A stretch of 64,000 nt of DNA from NCBI GenBank assembly GCA_009668015.1, contig WJYB01000001.1, forward strand, positions 744,001-808,000, read 5' to 3'. This stretch comes from Enterobacteriaceae bacterium RIT714 (lineage in GTDB: Bacteria; Pseudomonadota; Gammaproteobacteria; Enterobacterales; Enterobacteriaceae). The translations under genes were made by a program, and so were the position numbers. Below are positions 25,911-36,076 of this stretch, piece after piece. The number at the start of each line of letters is the position of its first letter. Within the stretch, counting starts at the first letter, position 1. The notes below the pieces were generated by a model. The model worked only from the letters and a program-made list of their open reading frames with translations. It was not told the origin of the DNA and ran no database searches.

Positions 25911-28586
25911 ATGGCTGTTACCAACATCGCTGAACTGAACGCACTCGTCGAGCGCGTGAAAAAAGCCCAGCGTGAATATGCCAATTTCACCCAAGAACAG
26001 GTTGATAAAATCTTCCGCGCGGCCGCACTGGCTGCTGCAGATGCTCGAATCCCTCTCGCTAAAATGGCCGTTGCCGAATCCGGCATGGGTATCATTGAAG
26101 ATAAAGTGATCAAAAACCACTTTGCTTCTGAGTATATCTACAACGCCTATAAAGATGAGAAAACCTGTGGCGTGCTGTCAGAAGATCACACTTTTGGTAC
26201 GATCACGATTGCTGAACCTATCGGCATTATTTGCGGTATCGTTCCGACAACTAACCCGACTTCTACTGCTATCTTCAAATCTCTGATTAGCCTGAAGACC
26301 CGTAACGCAATCATCTTCTCCCCACATCCACGTGCTAAAGATGCCACCAATAAAGCAGCAGATATCGTGCTGCAAGCCGCTATCGCTGCTGGCGCACCTA
26401 AAGATTTGATCGGCTGGATTGACCAACCTTCTGTTGAACTGTCCAACGCGCTGATGCATCACCCTGACATTAACCTGATCCTGGCAACAGGTGGCCCAGG
26501 CATGGTTAAAGCAGCATACAGCTCTGGTAAACCAGCCATCGGCGTAGGCGCAGGTAACACCCCTGTTGTTATCGACGAAACAGCTGATATCAAACGTGCT
26601 GTCGCTTCTGTTCTGATGTCCAAAACCTTCGACAATGGCGTCATCTGTGCGTCTGAGCAGTCAGTTGTGGTTGTTGACTCGGTATACGACGCAGTTCGCG
26701 AACGTTTCGCAAGCCACGGCGCTTACATGCTGCAGGGCAAAGAACTGAAAGCCGTTCAGGATATCATCCTGAAAAATGGCGCTCTGAATGCCGCAATCGT
26801 GGGTCAGCCCGCTTATAAAATCGCAGAACTCGCAGGTTTCACCGTTCCGGCAACCACGAAGATCCTTGTCGGTGAAGTGAAAGTTGTTGATGAAAGCGAA
26901 CCGTTCGCACACGAAAAACTGTCTCCTACGCTTGCGATGTATCGTGCGAAAGATTTCGAAGATGCGGTGGTTAAAGCTGAAAAACTGGTGGCGATGGGCG
27001 GTATCGGTCATACCTCTTGCCTGTACACCGACCAGGATAACCAGCCAGAACGTGTGGCTCATTTCGGTCAGATGATGAAAACTGCCCGTATCCTGATTAA
27101 CACCCCTGCTTCTCAGGGTGGTATCGGTGACCTGTATAACTTCAAACTCGCGCCTTCCCTGACTCTGGGTTGTGGTTCATGGGGTGGTAACTCCATCTCT
27201 GAAAACGTTGGTCCTAAGCACCTGATCAACAAGAAAACCGTTGCTAAGCGAGCTGAAAACATGTTGTGGCACAAACTTCCGAAATCTATCTACTTCCGCC
27301 GTGGCTCTCTGCCAATTGCGCTGGATGAAGTGATTACTGATGGCCACAAACGTGCGCTCATCGTGACTGACCGTTTCCTGTTCAACAACGGCTATGCAGA
27401 CCAGATCACCTCTGTGCTGAAAGCAGCAGGCGTCGAAACTGAAGTCTTCTTCGAAGTTGAAGCTGACCCAACGCTGACCGTTGTTCGTAAAGGTGCGGAA
27501 CTGGCGAACTCCTTCAAACCAGACGTGATTATCGCGCTGGGCGGCGGCTCCCCAATGGATGCGGCCAAAATCATGTGGGTGATGTACGAGCATCCGGAAA
27601 CCCACTTCGAAGAACTGGCGCTGCGCTTTATGGACATCCGTAAACGTATCTACAAGTTCCCGAAAATGGGCGTGAAAGCAAAAATGATTGCCGTCACCAC
27701 CACTTCCGGTACCGGTTCAGAAGTAACCCCATTTGCGGTTGTGACCGATGACGCTACGGGTCAGAAATACCCACTGGCTGACTACGCCCTGACCCCGGAT
27801 ATGGCGATTGTTGACGCCAACCTGGTAATGGATATGCCGAAATCACTGTGTGCTTTCGGTGGTCTGGATGCGGTGACTCACGCCCTGGAAGCTTACGTTT
27901 CCGTGCTGGCATCAGAGTTCTCAGACGGCCAGGCATTGCAGGCATTGAAACTGCTGAAAGAGAACCTGCCAGCATCTTACAATGAAGGCTCCAAAAACCC
28001 GGTCGCCCGTGAACGTGTACACAGTGCCGCGACTATCGCAGGTATTGCGTTTGCGAACGCCTTCCTGGGTGTCTGTCACTCGATGGCTCATAAACTGGGT
28101 TCACAGTTCCACATTCCACACGGTCTGGCGAACGCCCTGTTGATTTCAAACGTTATCCGTTACAACGCCAACGATAACCCAACTAAACAGACTGCTTTCA
28201 GCCAGTACGACCGCCCACAGGCCCGTCGTCGCTACGCTGAAATCGCTGACCACCTGGGTCTGAGCGCTCCTGGTGACCGTACCGCTGCAAAAATTGAGAA
28301 ACTGCTGGCGTGGCTGGACAGCATCAAAGCTGAACTGGGCATTCCTAAGTCTATCCGTGAAGCAGGTGTTCAGGAAGCTGACTTCCTGGCGCACGTTGAC
28401 AAGCTGTCTGAAGATGCGTTTGATGACCAGTGTACAGGTGCTAACCCACGCTACCCACTGATCTCCGAGCTGAAACAGATTCTGCTGGATACCTACTACG
28501 GCCGTGAATTCAGCGAAGATAATACCGTTGCGACGAAAGTTGACGCACCGGTTAAAGCTGACAAGAAAGCGAAGAAAAGCGCTTAA
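25911..28586 (+). CDS. adhE: Bifunctional acetaldehyde-CoA / alcohol dehydrogenase
   Basis: 891 residues, as in E. coli, forming the long helical AdhE filaments (spirosomes). The N-terminal half (to about 440) is the CoA-acylating aldehyde dehydrogenase, with the active-site Cys in FDNGVICASEQSVV (Cys246 in E. coli). The C-terminal half, from about 450, is an iron-dependent alcohol dehydrogenase with GGGSPMDAAK for NAD and the metal-ligand region GICHS-like GVCHSMAHKLG. It turns acetyl-CoA into ethanol during fermentation. Strong AGGAGAGC ribosome site. Codon use is that of a highly expressed gene. Confidence 0.98.
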   Translation: MAVTNIAELNALVERVKKAQREYANFTQEQVDKIFRAAALAAADARIPLAKMAVAESGMGIIEDKVIKNHFASEYIYNAYKDEKTCGVLSEDHTFGTITIAEPIGIICGIVPTTNPTSTAIFKSLISLKTRNAIIFSPHPRAKDATNKAADIVLQAAIAAGAPKDLIGWIDQPSVELSNALMHHPDINLILATGGPGMVKAAYSSGKPAIGVGAGNTPVVIDETADIKRAVASVLMSKTFDNGVICASEQSVVVVDSVYDAVRERFASHGAYMLQGKELKAVQDIILKNGALNAAIVGQPAYKIAELAGFTVPATTKILVGEVKVVDESEPFAHEKLSPTLAMYRAKDFEDAVVKAEKLVAMGGIGHTSCLYTDQDNQPERVAHFGQMMKTARILINTPASQGGIGDLYNFKLAPSLTLGCGSWGGNSISENVGPKHLINKKTVAKRAENMLWHKLPKSIYFRRGSLPIALDEVITDGHKRALIVTDRFLFNNGYADQITSVLKAAGVETEVFFEVEADPTLTVVRKGAELANSFKPDVIIALGGGSPMDAAKIMWVMYEHPETHFEELALRFMDIRKRIYKFPKMGVKAKMIAVTTTSGTGSEVTPFAVVTDDATGQKYPLADYALTPDMAIVDANLVMDMPKSLCAFGGLDAVTHALEAYVSVLASEFSDGQALQALKLLKENLPASYNEGSKNPVARERVHSAATIAGIAFANAFLGVCHSMAHKLGSQFHIPHGLANALLISNVIRYNANDNPTKQTAFSQYDRPQARRRYAEIADHLGLSAPGDRTAAKIEKLLAWLDSIKAELGIPKSIREAGVQEADFLAHVDKLSEDAFDDQCTGANPRYPLISELKQILLDTYYGREFSEDNTVATKVDAPVKADKKAKKSA

Positions 28587-28600
28587 TTGATAGCCTGAAT

Positions 28601-28628
28601 AAAAAACCCGCCTCTGGCGGGTTTTTTT
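28601..28628 (+). terminator. adhE terminator
   Basis: A 12-bp stem AAAAAACCCGCC / GGCGGGTTTTTT with loop TCT, followed by a further T, 14 bases after the adhE stop. The A run also lets it stop transcription from tdk. Confidence 0.93.
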
Positions 28629-28668
28629 ATCTCTGACGATGGCTTACCAACAAATGGTCGGAGACGTT

Positions 28669-29283
28669 TTATCGCCGCTCTTGTTCCTGAATAGCCGTCA
28701 ATGAGCCTGTCACCAACGCTTCTTTATAATGTTTGCGGCAGACCGATACATAGCGTTCATTGCCACCAATCACCACCTGCTCACCCTCTGCGTAGGGCTT
28801 CCCTTCTTGATCCAAACGAAGCACCATGCTGGCTTTACGTCCGCAGAAACATATTGTTTTCAGTTCAACCAGTTTATCGGACCAGGCGAGTAAATACTGG
28901 CTGCCAATAAACAGTTCACCGCGAAAATCGGTACGTAATCCGTAGCACAGCACGGGAATATCCAGCTGATCGACAACTTCTGACAGCGCATGTACCTGAT
29001 GGCGGGTTAAGAACTGGCTTTCATCCACCAGAACGCAATGTACAGGCGCTCGCGCGTGTTCTGCACGGATTTCAGTAAGCAGGTCGGTCTGGTTATTAAA
29101 GAGCTTTGCAGGGGACGACAAGCCTATACGTGAGCTCACTTTACCCGCGCCGAAGCGATCATCAATCTCCGCCGTATAGACGATAGAACGCATGCCTCTT
29201 TCCTGGTAATTATAGGAAGATTGCAGCAGCGCCGTAGACTTCCCGGCATTCATTGCTGAATAGTAGAAATAAAGTTGTGCCAT
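28669..29283 (-). CDS. tdk: Thymidine kinase
   Basis: 204 residues, class II (TK1-type). The P-loop is [11 protein letters not shown] and the Walker B-like lid segment is [10 protein letters not shown]. Zinc-ligand cysteines are in ICFCGRKAS and SVCRKHY. It phosphorylates thymidine (and deoxyuridine) in salvage. Converges on adhE, diverges from hns. Confidence 0.97.
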   Translation of the reverse strand: MAQLYFYYSAMNAGKSTALLQSSYNYQERGMRSIVYTAEIDDRFGAGKVSSRIGLSSPAKLFNNQTDLLTEIRAEHARAPVHCVLVDESQFLTRHQVHALSEVVDQLDIPVLCYGLRTDFRGELFIGSQYLLAWSDKLVELKTICFCGRKASMVLRLDQEGKPYAEGEQVVIGGNERYVSVCRKHYKEALVTGSLTAIQEQERR

Positions 29284-29830
29284 TGGCCCCTAAACCCTAA
29301 TCAATGTGTAATATTCCCGATGGTTGATTGTACCATATTTTGTCTTACCATCCGCGACGCAACGCACAGGCGATGCGGCAAATGTATTGTCAGCATTCGA
29401 TCTGATTAACAAAATAATGCGGTAAAACAGGAAGTAAACATACTCAAGATTTATCTCAATCGAGGTATGTCTCTAAGCAAGACCTGATGCTTATAGTGGA
29501 ATCAACCCGGTTCAGGATTCAATATTTATTAACTATTGCTGCAACCTGACGCCTGAAGTGAGTAATACAAAAGGTTGATATTTATCCGCCGAAACTAAAA
29601 TCGATTAGCGTGTCGTCACAAAATCAAACACAGTCACTGCTGCTCTGCACCAATTGCGGTGATAAAAAACCGACCTTGTTGGCAATGAAATTTAAGTTAG
29701 CGTAATAAATAGTGATGCGGGATATTAACTATTTTTTGAATTCCTTACATTCCCACCTATTGCACATCTCAAATTATCACTCTATTATTAGGACAACAAA
29801 CCACCCCAATATAAGTTTGAGATTACTACA
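29284..29830. other. AT-rich regulatory region between tdk and hns
   Basis: About 550 bases with no coding frame. It holds the divergent promoters of tdk and hns. AT-rich, bendable sequence close to hns fits the known autoregulation of hns. The last bases before the hns ATG (CAATATAAGTTTGAGATTAC) match the E. coli leader bound by the sRNA DsrA; only a weak Shine-Dalgarno (TTTGAG) is present. Confidence 0.6.
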
Positions 29831-30244
29831 ATGAGCGAAGCACTTAAAATTCTGAACAACATCCGTACTCTTCGTGCGCAGGCCAGAGAATGTACCCTCG
29901 AAACGCTGGAAGAAATGCTGGAAAAATTAGAAGTCGTTGTTAATGAACGTCGTGAAGAAGAAAGCGCTGCTGCTGCTGAAATCGAAGAACGCACTCGTAA
30001 ACTGCAACAATATCGTGAAATGCTGATTGCTGATGGTATCGATCCAAACGAATTACTGAACAGCATGGCTGCAGCAAAAACAGGTACCAAAGCAAAACGC
30101 GCTGCTCGTCCGGCTAAATATAGCTACGTTGATGAGAATGGCGAAACTAAAACCTGGACCGGTCAGGGCCGTACGCCTGCGGTAATCAAGAAAGCCATGG
30201 ATGAGCAAGGCAAACAACTGGACGATTTCCTGATCAAGGATTAA
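29831..30244 (+). CDS. hns: Nucleoid-structuring protein H-NS
   Basis: 137 residues, nearly identical to E. coli H-NS. The N-terminal helical oligomerisation region (to about residue 64) carries [20 protein letters not shown]; a flexible linker follows ([14 protein letters not shown]); the C-terminal domain ends with the AT-hook-like DNA-binding loop TGQGRTP near residue 112. It silences AT-rich, horizontally acquired DNA, which would include the 12.9-13.8 kb cassette in this window. Confidence 0.98.
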   Translation: MSEALKILNNIRTLRAQARECTLETLEEMLEKLEVVVNERREEESAAAAEIEERTRKLQQYREMLIADGIDPNELLNSMAAAKTGTKAKRAARPAKYSYVDENGETKTWTGQGRTPAVIKKAMDEQGKQLDDFLIKD

Positions 30245-30262
30245 TCACCACGCCTTCAAAAG

Positions 30263-30289
30263 AATCCCGTTTTATACGGGATTTTTTTT
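30263..30289 (+). terminator. hns terminator
   Basis: AATCCCGT / ACGGGATT stem with loop TTTAT and a run of T after it, about 18 bases after the hns stop. Confidence 0.92.
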
Positions 30290-30385
30290 GCCCGTAATTA
30301 CTCCCTGGCTCCATCTCTCCTGTCATAAAGCACCCGGCAATCATGTAAACATTCTGACATCACTCTCCCGTCCCGTTCATCAGAC

Positions 30386-30419
30386 GTAAAAAAACCGGTG
30401 TAGCATAGCTGACACCGGC
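30386..30419 (-). terminator. galU terminator
   Basis: On the minus strand GCCGGTGTC pairs with a downstream ACACCGG around a 9-10 base AT-rich loop, followed by TTTTTTT. It lies about 22 bases after the galU stop. Confidence 0.88.
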
Positions 30420-30441
30420 TTTGTTGATCTACGTGGGCAAA

Positions 30442-31350
30442 TTAGTTTTTAATGCCCATGGTCTCTTTCAGCCAGGCTTTAAATTCTTCGCCCAGAGAAT
30501 TGTGGCGAATACCATATTCTACGAATGCCTGCATATAACCGAGTTTATTACCGCAGTCGTGGCTCTTACCTTTCATATGATAGGCTTCCACGGTCTCTTT
30601 CTCGATCAGCATATCAATGCCATCAGTCAGCTGAATTTCGTCGCCGGCTCCCGGAGGGGTCTTCGCCAGCAGTGGCCAAATTTCAGCGCTCAGAACGTAA
30701 CGACCAACAACCGCGAGGTTAGACGGTGCTACGTCGGCTTTAGGTTTCTCAACCACACCCACCATCGGCACGCTCTCACCCGGCTTCAGCTCAACGCCCT
30801 TACAGTCAACAACACCGTAAGCCGTCACGTCCTCTACAGGCTCAACCATGATCTGGCTGCTGCCAGTTTCGTCGAAGCGTTTAATCATCTCAGCGAGGTT
30901 GTCCTGAGACAGGTCCGATTCGAACTCATCGAGGATCACGTCCGGCAGAATAACGGCCACTGGCTCATTACCTACTACCGGGTGCGCGCACAGCACCGCG
31001 TGTCCCAGGCCCTTAGCAAGCCCCTGACGCACCTGCATGATGGTCACGTGAGGTGGACAGATAGACTGCACCTCTTCCAGCAGCTGACGTTTCACACGTT
31101 TTTCCAGCATGGCTTCCAGTTCAAAACTGGTATCGAAATGGTTTTCAATCGAGTTTTTGGAAGAATGAGTCACCAGCACAATTTCAGTGATGCCTGCGGC
31201 AATACACTCATTGACGACATACTGGATTAATGGCTTATCAACCAAAGGCAGCATTTCTTTCGGAATAGCCTTTGTTGCCGGTAGCATCCTTGTTCCCAAT
31301 CCCGCTACCGGGATAACGGCCTTTGTTACTTTCGAATTTAGGGCAGCCAT
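30442..31350 (-). CDS. galU: UTP-glucose-1-phosphate uridylyltransferase
   Basis: 302 residues, as in E. coli. The nucleotide-binding start is [20 protein letters not shown] followed by [16 protein letters not shown]; other family segments are QLTDGIDML and [20 protein letters not shown]. Makes UDP-glucose for LPS core, trehalose, capsule and galactose use. Converges on hns; lies downstream of rssB in the same direction but with its own 200-base upstream region. Confidence 0.97.
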   Translation of the reverse strand: MAALNSKVTKAVIPVAGLGTRMLPATKAIPKEMLPLVDKPLIQYVVNECIAAGITEIVLVTHSSKNSIENHFDTSFELEAMLEKRVKRQLLEEVQSICPPHVTIMQVRQGLAKGLGHAVLCAHPVVGNEPVAVILPDVILDEFESDLSQDNLAEMIKRFDETGSSQIMVEPVEDVTAYGVVDCKGVELKPGESVPMVGVVEKPKADVAPSNLAVVGRYVLSAEIWPLLAKTPPGAGDEIQLTDGIDMLIEKETVEAYHMKGKSHDCGNKLGYMQAFVEYGIRHNSLGEEFKAWLKETMGIKN

Positions 31351-31547
31351 TGAAATCTCCTGAACTGTTCAAGTTTTGAACTTTATGCAATGAATAACGC
31401 ATCGAGTATATCAGTCTCACCCTGTAAGCCAGGTCTGAAAAGGACGCGTTACCGATCAATTAGGATAAATACGTATCAAACTGGCAGTGATAGTAGCACC
31501 GCCGGTAAAACGAAGGTAAAGCTATCTGACGAATAAAATCCAACTGC

Positions 31548-32561
31548 TTATTCCGTGGACAACATTAAGCGCAAACGTCCGCCTGCTCCCCAAATTTGGC
31601 ACTGCCATGAAGAGCAGCGGTGGCTTATTTGGTTGAGATAAGTTGTTCCTAACGTACCTAACGGAACGCCGTTACTCACCTGGATATGATGCTCGCCAGT
31701 ATTAAGCGTGGCGTTAAGACCAGCAGAGACCAGGATAAGATTTTTTAATTCGCTATGGTAATAACCCACCAACAGCGGAAATTGCCCCGGTAAATTGGCC
31801 TGACGGAAAAGATGATTCACTTGTTTAAGCAAAGCGCCCAATTCCGGAAGCCGCTGACGCTGATGCGAGAGTTGTTCCTGCAGCAAGCCATTAAACAATG
31901 CCCGCAATAATAATGCCGCTAATACGCCGTTATCACCCGCGCGGGTGACATCAAGACTATAAAAAGCGAGATCGTTATCGGATAACGGCGCGATATCAAG
32001 CACAAGTCCAGGCTGGTCGGCAGCAACCAGCTGGCGATAGTTAATTCGGCAATGCGATATATTTTGCTGAACCGGCGGCTGAAGTTCCTGCAAAAGCTTT
32101 GACGCAGCATGCGGATTACTGACCAGGGCATCCCAGTCCTGGAAAAGACGTTCCTCTTCTTCTACCCGAGAATTGAACATATTGGGATAGAGACAAGCAA
32201 ACACCGTTTCGCGCAGCCGGTTTAAATCTTTAACGGGTTTTAACAGAACATCCTGCACGCCCAGTCGGAGTGCTTTGGCGATATCCGCCATGTTCTCGGT
32301 CGCAGAGATGACCAGAATCGGTATCTGGTTTCCCTCGTTGCGTAAATGCTCAACGAGTTTGAGGCCGTTCATACGCGGCATGGCAATATCACAAATCATC
32401 AGATCGGGTGTGATTTCACGCATTTTTTCGAGCGCATCAACGCCATCGCTGGCAAGGGCAGTGTCAGCTCCCAGAGAGGATAACCACGACTCCAGCAGCG
32501 AGCGGAAAACGGGTTCGTCTTCAACTATCAGAATCTGTTTTCCGGACAATGGCTGCGTCAT
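31548..32561 (-). CDS. rssB: RssB, response-regulator adaptor for sigma-S proteolysis
   Basis: 337 residues. The N-terminal receiver domain has the acidic pair in IVEDEPVF and the phosphorylated Asp58 in MICDIAMPRMNG. The C-terminal part is a degenerate PP2C-like phosphatase domain (LVAADQPGLVLDIAPLSDND). RssB binds RpoS and delivers it to ClpXP; starvation frees RpoS through anti-adaptors. It follows rssA in the same direction after 90 bases, as in E. coli. Confidence 0.96.
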   Translation of the reverse strand: MTQPLSGKQILIVEDEPVFRSLLESWLSSLGADTALASDGVDALEKMREITPDLMICDIAMPRMNGLKLVEHLRNEGNQIPILVISATENMADIAKALRLGVQDVLLKPVKDLNRLRETVFACLYPNMFNSRVEEEERLFQDWDALVSNPHAASKLLQELQPPVQQNISHCRINYRQLVAADQPGLVLDIAPLSDNDLAFYSLDVTRAGDNGVLAALLLRALFNGLLQEQLSHQRQRLPELGALLKQVNHLFRQANLPGQFPLLVGYYHSELKNLILVSAGLNATLNTGEHHIQVSNGVPLGTLGTTYLNQISHRCSSWQCQIWGAGGRLRLMLSTE

Positions 32562-32651
32562 GGTCTCTCCCCTGGCTGACGATAAATGAATAGTGGCATG
32601 CTATTGGTTCTATCGCCTGTCAGAATTTGCTGAAGTCATAAAAAACGGTGC

Positions 32652-33554
32652 TTAGACAGAGGTCCGCACTAAAGGTAACAGTTCATCCATTTTTTTCTCG
32701 ACCGCCAGCGCACCGGCGTCAATAGCCGCTGAAGCACGATGAAAATCGAGAGTGGATATTTGCGGACAGAACGGTTGAATCAGAATATCCGGCGGGTCTC
32801 CTGCCATTCGATTTCGCTTCAGGCGATTTTCCAGTACCTGAATCGACGTGGTCATAATCTCCATCGCCGTCGGCGCAGAAACGCTTCGACGTGCAGCCGC
32901 GCGGCCTAACCGCTCGCGTAATCGTTCATGCCAGGCAAGCTTTTCGCCCTCCACGTCATCATTATGGAGATTCACCGGCATCAAATCTTGCTGCATCAGA
33001 TGGGCGTCATGCTGTAAATCCACCGCAATGACGATGTCAGCCCCCATTGCGCGCGTCAGCGAGATGGGGACAGGATTGACCACGCCGCCATCCACCAGCC
33101 AATAACCATTATGGGGAACCGGTGCCATCAGACCCGGCATACTGCATGACGCACGCACAGCCAGGTGGATATCACCTTCGGTGAACCACAACTCTCGGCC
33201 CGTACTGAGATTGGTTGCCACTGCGCCGAACGGCATCTGGCAATTATTGATGTCTTTGAACGGCATGATTTTGCGGAACTGGTTAAAAACCCGTTCCCCG
33301 CGCAGCAATCCGCCACGCTGCCATGAGAGATCCATCAGACGCAGCACGTCCCAGTAGCTGAAGGAACGCACCCATGATTCCAGTTCAGGCATCTTATCGC
33401 AGGCGTAAGCAGCGCCTACCAGCGAACCAATAGAACAACCTGCCACCAGATCGACTTCGACACCGAGCCGTTTCAACGCGTTTATTACGCCAATATGCGA
33501 CCAACCCCGGGCAGCTCCTGATCCCAGCGCCAGTCCAATTTTAACCTTTCTCAT
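32652..33554 (-). CDS. rssA: Patatin-like phospholipase family protein RssA
   Basis: 300 residues. The patatin fold is shown by the oxyanion loop ALGSGAARGWSHIG, the nucleophile elbow GCSIGS, and the Asp dyad partner in WLVDGGVVNPVP. The presumed lipid acyl-hydrolase activity has not been tied to a clear physiological role in E. coli. It is the upstream neighbour of rssB and may share a transcript with it. Confidence 0.95.
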   Translation of the reverse strand: MRKVKIGLALGSGAARGWSHIGVINALKRLGVEVDLVAGCSIGSLVGAAYACDKMPELESWVRSFSYWDVLRLMDLSWQRGGLLRGERVFNQFRKIMPFKDINNCQMPFGAVATNLSTGRELWFTEGDIHLAVRASCSMPGLMAPVPHNGYWLVDGGVVNPVPISLTRAMGADIVIAVDLQHDAHLMQQDLMPVNLHNDDVEGEKLAWHERLRERLGRAAARRSVSAPTAMEIMTTSIQVLENRLKRNRMAGDPPDILIQPFCPQISTLDFHRASAAIDAGALAVEKKMDELLPLVRTSV

Positions 33555-33666
33555 GAGTCCTGAAGACTTCCCCTGAATTCCCGGCGTAGCGTCATAGCTA
33601 CCGCTCAGTTAACATAGTGCTACCCAGGCGTTATATGCCATTACTTTTTATTCCAGGAAGAGAATT

Positions 33667-34125
33667 GTGTCTCAACTCTGTCCCTGTGGTAGCGCTCTGG
33701 AGTATAGCCTATGTTGTCAGCGATATCTTTCTGGCGAACAGGTTGCTCCGGATCCGTCACACCTTATGCGATCCCGATACACTGCTTTTGTGACCAAAAA
33801 CGCAGACTACCTGATTAAAACCTGGCATCCGTCCTGCCATGCCGCTGATTTTCGTCAGGAGATCGTGGCCGGGTTCGCCAATACGCAATGGCTGGGCCTG
33901 ACGCTCTATGAGGCTTCTGCCGGCAGTACGCCTGATGAAGGTTTTGTCAGTTTTGTTGCCCGTTTTACTGAACACGGTAAAGCCGGGGCCATCATTGAGC
34001 GCTCGCGGTTCTTACACGAGGGCGGACAGTGGTACTATATTGACGGAACTCGTCCGCAGTTTGGTCGTAATGACCCCTGCCCCTGCGGTTCAGGCCATAA
34101 ATTTAAAAAGTGTTGCGGGCAATAG
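33667..34125 (+). CDS. ychJ: YchJ (UPF0225), SEC-C motif protein
   Basis: 152 residues with a GTG start supported by GGAAGAG upstream and the E. coli match ([17 protein letters not shown]). It has SEC-C type zinc motifs at both ends: [13 protein letters not shown] and [13 protein letters not shown], like the C terminus of SecA. The middle resembles an NTF2-like fold. Function unknown. Divergent from rssA, with a 110-base promoter region. Confidence 0.95.
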   Translation: MSQLCPCGSALEYSLCCQRYLSGEQVAPDPSHLMRSRYTAFVTKNADYLIKTWHPSCHAADFRQEIVAGFANTQWLGLTLYEASAGSTPDEGFVSFVARFTEHGKAGAIIERSRFLHEGGQWYYIDGTRPQFGRNDPCPCGSGHKFKKCCGQ

Positions 34126-34172
34126 CGCCTGACCACAAATAATAAGCAAACACTCAACAGGATTGACTCGCA

Positions 34173-35015
34173 ATGCAATCACTACAACGCAAAGTTCTGC
34201 GTACCATTTGTCCGGATCAGAAGGGTTTAATCGCCCGTATCACCAACATCTGCTACAAGCATGAGCTGAACATCGTGCAGAACAACGAGTTCGTTGATCA
34301 TCGCACCGGCCGCTTCTTCATGCGCACTGAGCTGGAGGGGATTTTTAACGATACGACCCTGCTCGCGGACCTCGACGGCGCATTGCCGGAAGGCTCTGTT
34401 CGGGAGCTAACCCCAGCCGGACGTCGCCGGGTGGTCATTCTGGTGACGAAAGAAGCCCATTGTCTCGGCGATCTGCTGATGAAAGCCAATTACGGCGGTC
34501 TGGACGTGGAAATTGCTGCCGTCATCGGTAATCACGACACATTACGTACGCTGGTTGAACGTTTTGATATTCCTTTCGAGCTGGTAAGCCATGAAGGACA
34601 CACCCGCGAAGAGCACGACGATCTGATGGCGCAGGCGATTGAAGCGCATAATCCGGATTACGTGGTCCTGGCAAAATACATGCGCGTGCTGACCCCGACG
34701 TTTGTGTCCCGCTTCCCGAATAAAATCATCAATATTCACCACTCGTTCCTGCCTGCCTTCATTGGCGCTCGCCCTTATCACCAGGCGTACGAACGCGGCG
34801 TGAAGATCATCGGGGCAACGGCACATTACGTAAACGACAACCTGGATGAAGGTCCGATCATTATGCAGGACGTGATTCATGTGGATCACACCTACACGGC
34901 CGAAGATATGATGCGCGCCGGACGCGACGTTGAGAAAAACGTCCTCAGCCGTGCGCTGTATCAGGTACTGGCTCAGCGGGTGTTTGTTTACGGTAACCGG
35001 ACAATCATTCTGTAA
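34173..35015 (+). CDS. purU: Formyltetrahydrofolate deformylase
   Basis: 280 residues. The N-terminal ACT domain (about 8-85: LRTICPDQKGLIARITNICY) is the likely site of glycine/methionine control. A formyltransferase-type catalytic domain follows, with NIHHSFLPAFIGARPYHQAY and ATAHYVNDNLDEGPII holding the Asn/His/Asp set. It hydrolyses 10-formyl-THF to formate and THF, supplying formate to PurT and balancing one-carbon pools. Confidence 0.97.
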   Translation: MQSLQRKVLRTICPDQKGLIARITNICYKHELNIVQNNEFVDHRTGRFFMRTELEGIFNDTTLLADLDGALPEGSVRELTPAGRRRVVILVTKEAHCLGDLLMKANYGGLDVEIAAVIGNHDTLRTLVERFDIPFELVSHEGHTREEHDDLMAQAIEAHNPDYVVLAKYMRVLTPTFVSRFPNKIINIHHSFLPAFIGARPYHQAYERGVKIIGATAHYVNDNLDEGPIIMQDVIHVDHTYTAEDMMRAGRDVEKNVLSRALYQVLAQRVFVYGNRTIIL

Positions 35016-35093
35016 TGAAGAATGGCTGTTGCAGTGCTTTTAAACGTTACGTGTAAAAAGTACGCAAACGGTTCATTTTCCTGAAAGGAATGC

Positions 35094-35121
35094 TTTACAG
35101 GGGCGCGTCATTTGATATGAT
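35094..35121 (+). promoter_or_regulatory. tyrT stable-RNA promoter
   Basis: A -35 of TTTACA and a -10 of TATGAT are 16 bases apart and followed by the GC-rich discriminator GCGCCCCGC, the hallmark of stringently controlled promoters. Sequence and spacing match E. coli tyrT. AT-rich DNA upstream fits the position of Fis sites, which were not resolved. Confidence 0.92.
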
Positions 35122-35168
35122 GCGCCCCGCTTCCCAAAAGGGAGCAGGCCAGTAAAGCATTACCCCGT

Positions 35169-35253
<85 letters not shown>

Positions 35254-35279
35254 TCTCACGCTCACAGCATCATACCCCT

Positions 35280-35364
<85 letters not shown>

Positions 35365-35423
35365 TCGCTTTGAAAACTCCCCAGTTAAATAATCGCTTAG
35401 CATTGTCATATGCTACCCATGCA

Positions 35424-35885
35424 GGGAAGGATGAGAAGCTTCGACTAAGGTTCGATTCGAGCGCAGCGAGAAAGCGTTGCCGCAGGCAACGACCCGAAGG
35501 GCGAAGCGCATCGCGCTGAGTCATCCTTCCCCCGCCACCATTTCGCAGATCGCATCCCAACTTTGCTAATCGCACAATATTTCATATTCCCATTGGGGAA
35601 GGATGAGAAGCTTCGACTAAGGTTCGATTCGAGCGTAGCGAGAAAGCGTTGCCGCAGGCAACGACCCGAAGGGCGAAGCGCATCGCGCTGAGTCATCCTT
35701 CCCCCGCCACCATTTCGCAGATCGCATCTCAACTTTGCTAATCGCGCAATATTTCATATTCCGATTGGGGAAGGATGAGAAGCTTCGACTAAGGTTCGAT
35801 TCGAGCAAAGCGAGAAAGCGTTGCCGCAGGCAACGACCCGAAGGGCGAAGCGCATCGCGCTGAGTCATCCTTCCCCCGCCACCAT
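35424..35885 (+). repeat. rttR: Three tandem tyrT-distal (rtT-type) repeats
   Basis: Units start at 35424, 35596 and 35768 (period 172 bp; the third stops after its 118-bp core). Each core starts GGGAAGGATGA and ends TCATCCTTCCCCCGCCACCA, i.e. with the 3' end of tRNA-Tyr. The ends can pair (GGAAGGATGA with TCATCCTTCC), and an inner hairpin CGTTGCC / GGCAACG lies in the middle. E. coli tyrT has a similar set of 178-bp repeats that releases rtT RNA, linked to the stringent response. Minus-strand open frames across the repeats are not genes. Confidence 0.88.
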
Positions 35886-35941
35886 CTTTCTGCACAAATC
35901 CGAAAACTCCTTTTTTTATCCGGCTTTCGCACACCTGTTTT

Positions 35942-36021
35942 CCCCGGTGGCGCTGCGCTTACCAGGGCGACAAAACCGATCTGCGAACCTATAGGCCGGG
36001 TAAGGCAACGCCGCCACCCGG
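35942..36021. repeat. Pair of REP-type elements in opposite orientation (BIME-like)
   Basis: CCCCGGTGGCGCTGCGCTTA (35942 on) and, reversed, GGCCGGGTAAGGCAACGCCG (35994 on) are REP-like palindromic units, head to head, between the tyrT repeats and the narI terminator. Such pairs usually lie in 3' untranslated regions and may stabilise RNA ends or bind gyrase. Confidence 0.75.
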
Positions 36022-36030
36022 TAAAAAGGC

Positions 36031-36058
36031 AAAAAAAAACCCTGCCGGAGCAGGGTTT
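36031..36058 (-). terminator. narGHJI terminator
   Basis: AAACCCTGC / GCAGGGTTT stem with loop TCCG (minus strand), then nine T. 18 bases after the narI stop. Confidence 0.93.
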
Positions 36059-36076
36059 GAATCATCAGGAACGCGA

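Noticed and set aside
35424..35885. CRISPR array
   Set aside because: Regularly spaced repeats, but units are 172 bp with 118-bp conserved cores and tRNA tails, and no cas genes are present. No CRISPR-like array was seen anywhere in the window.
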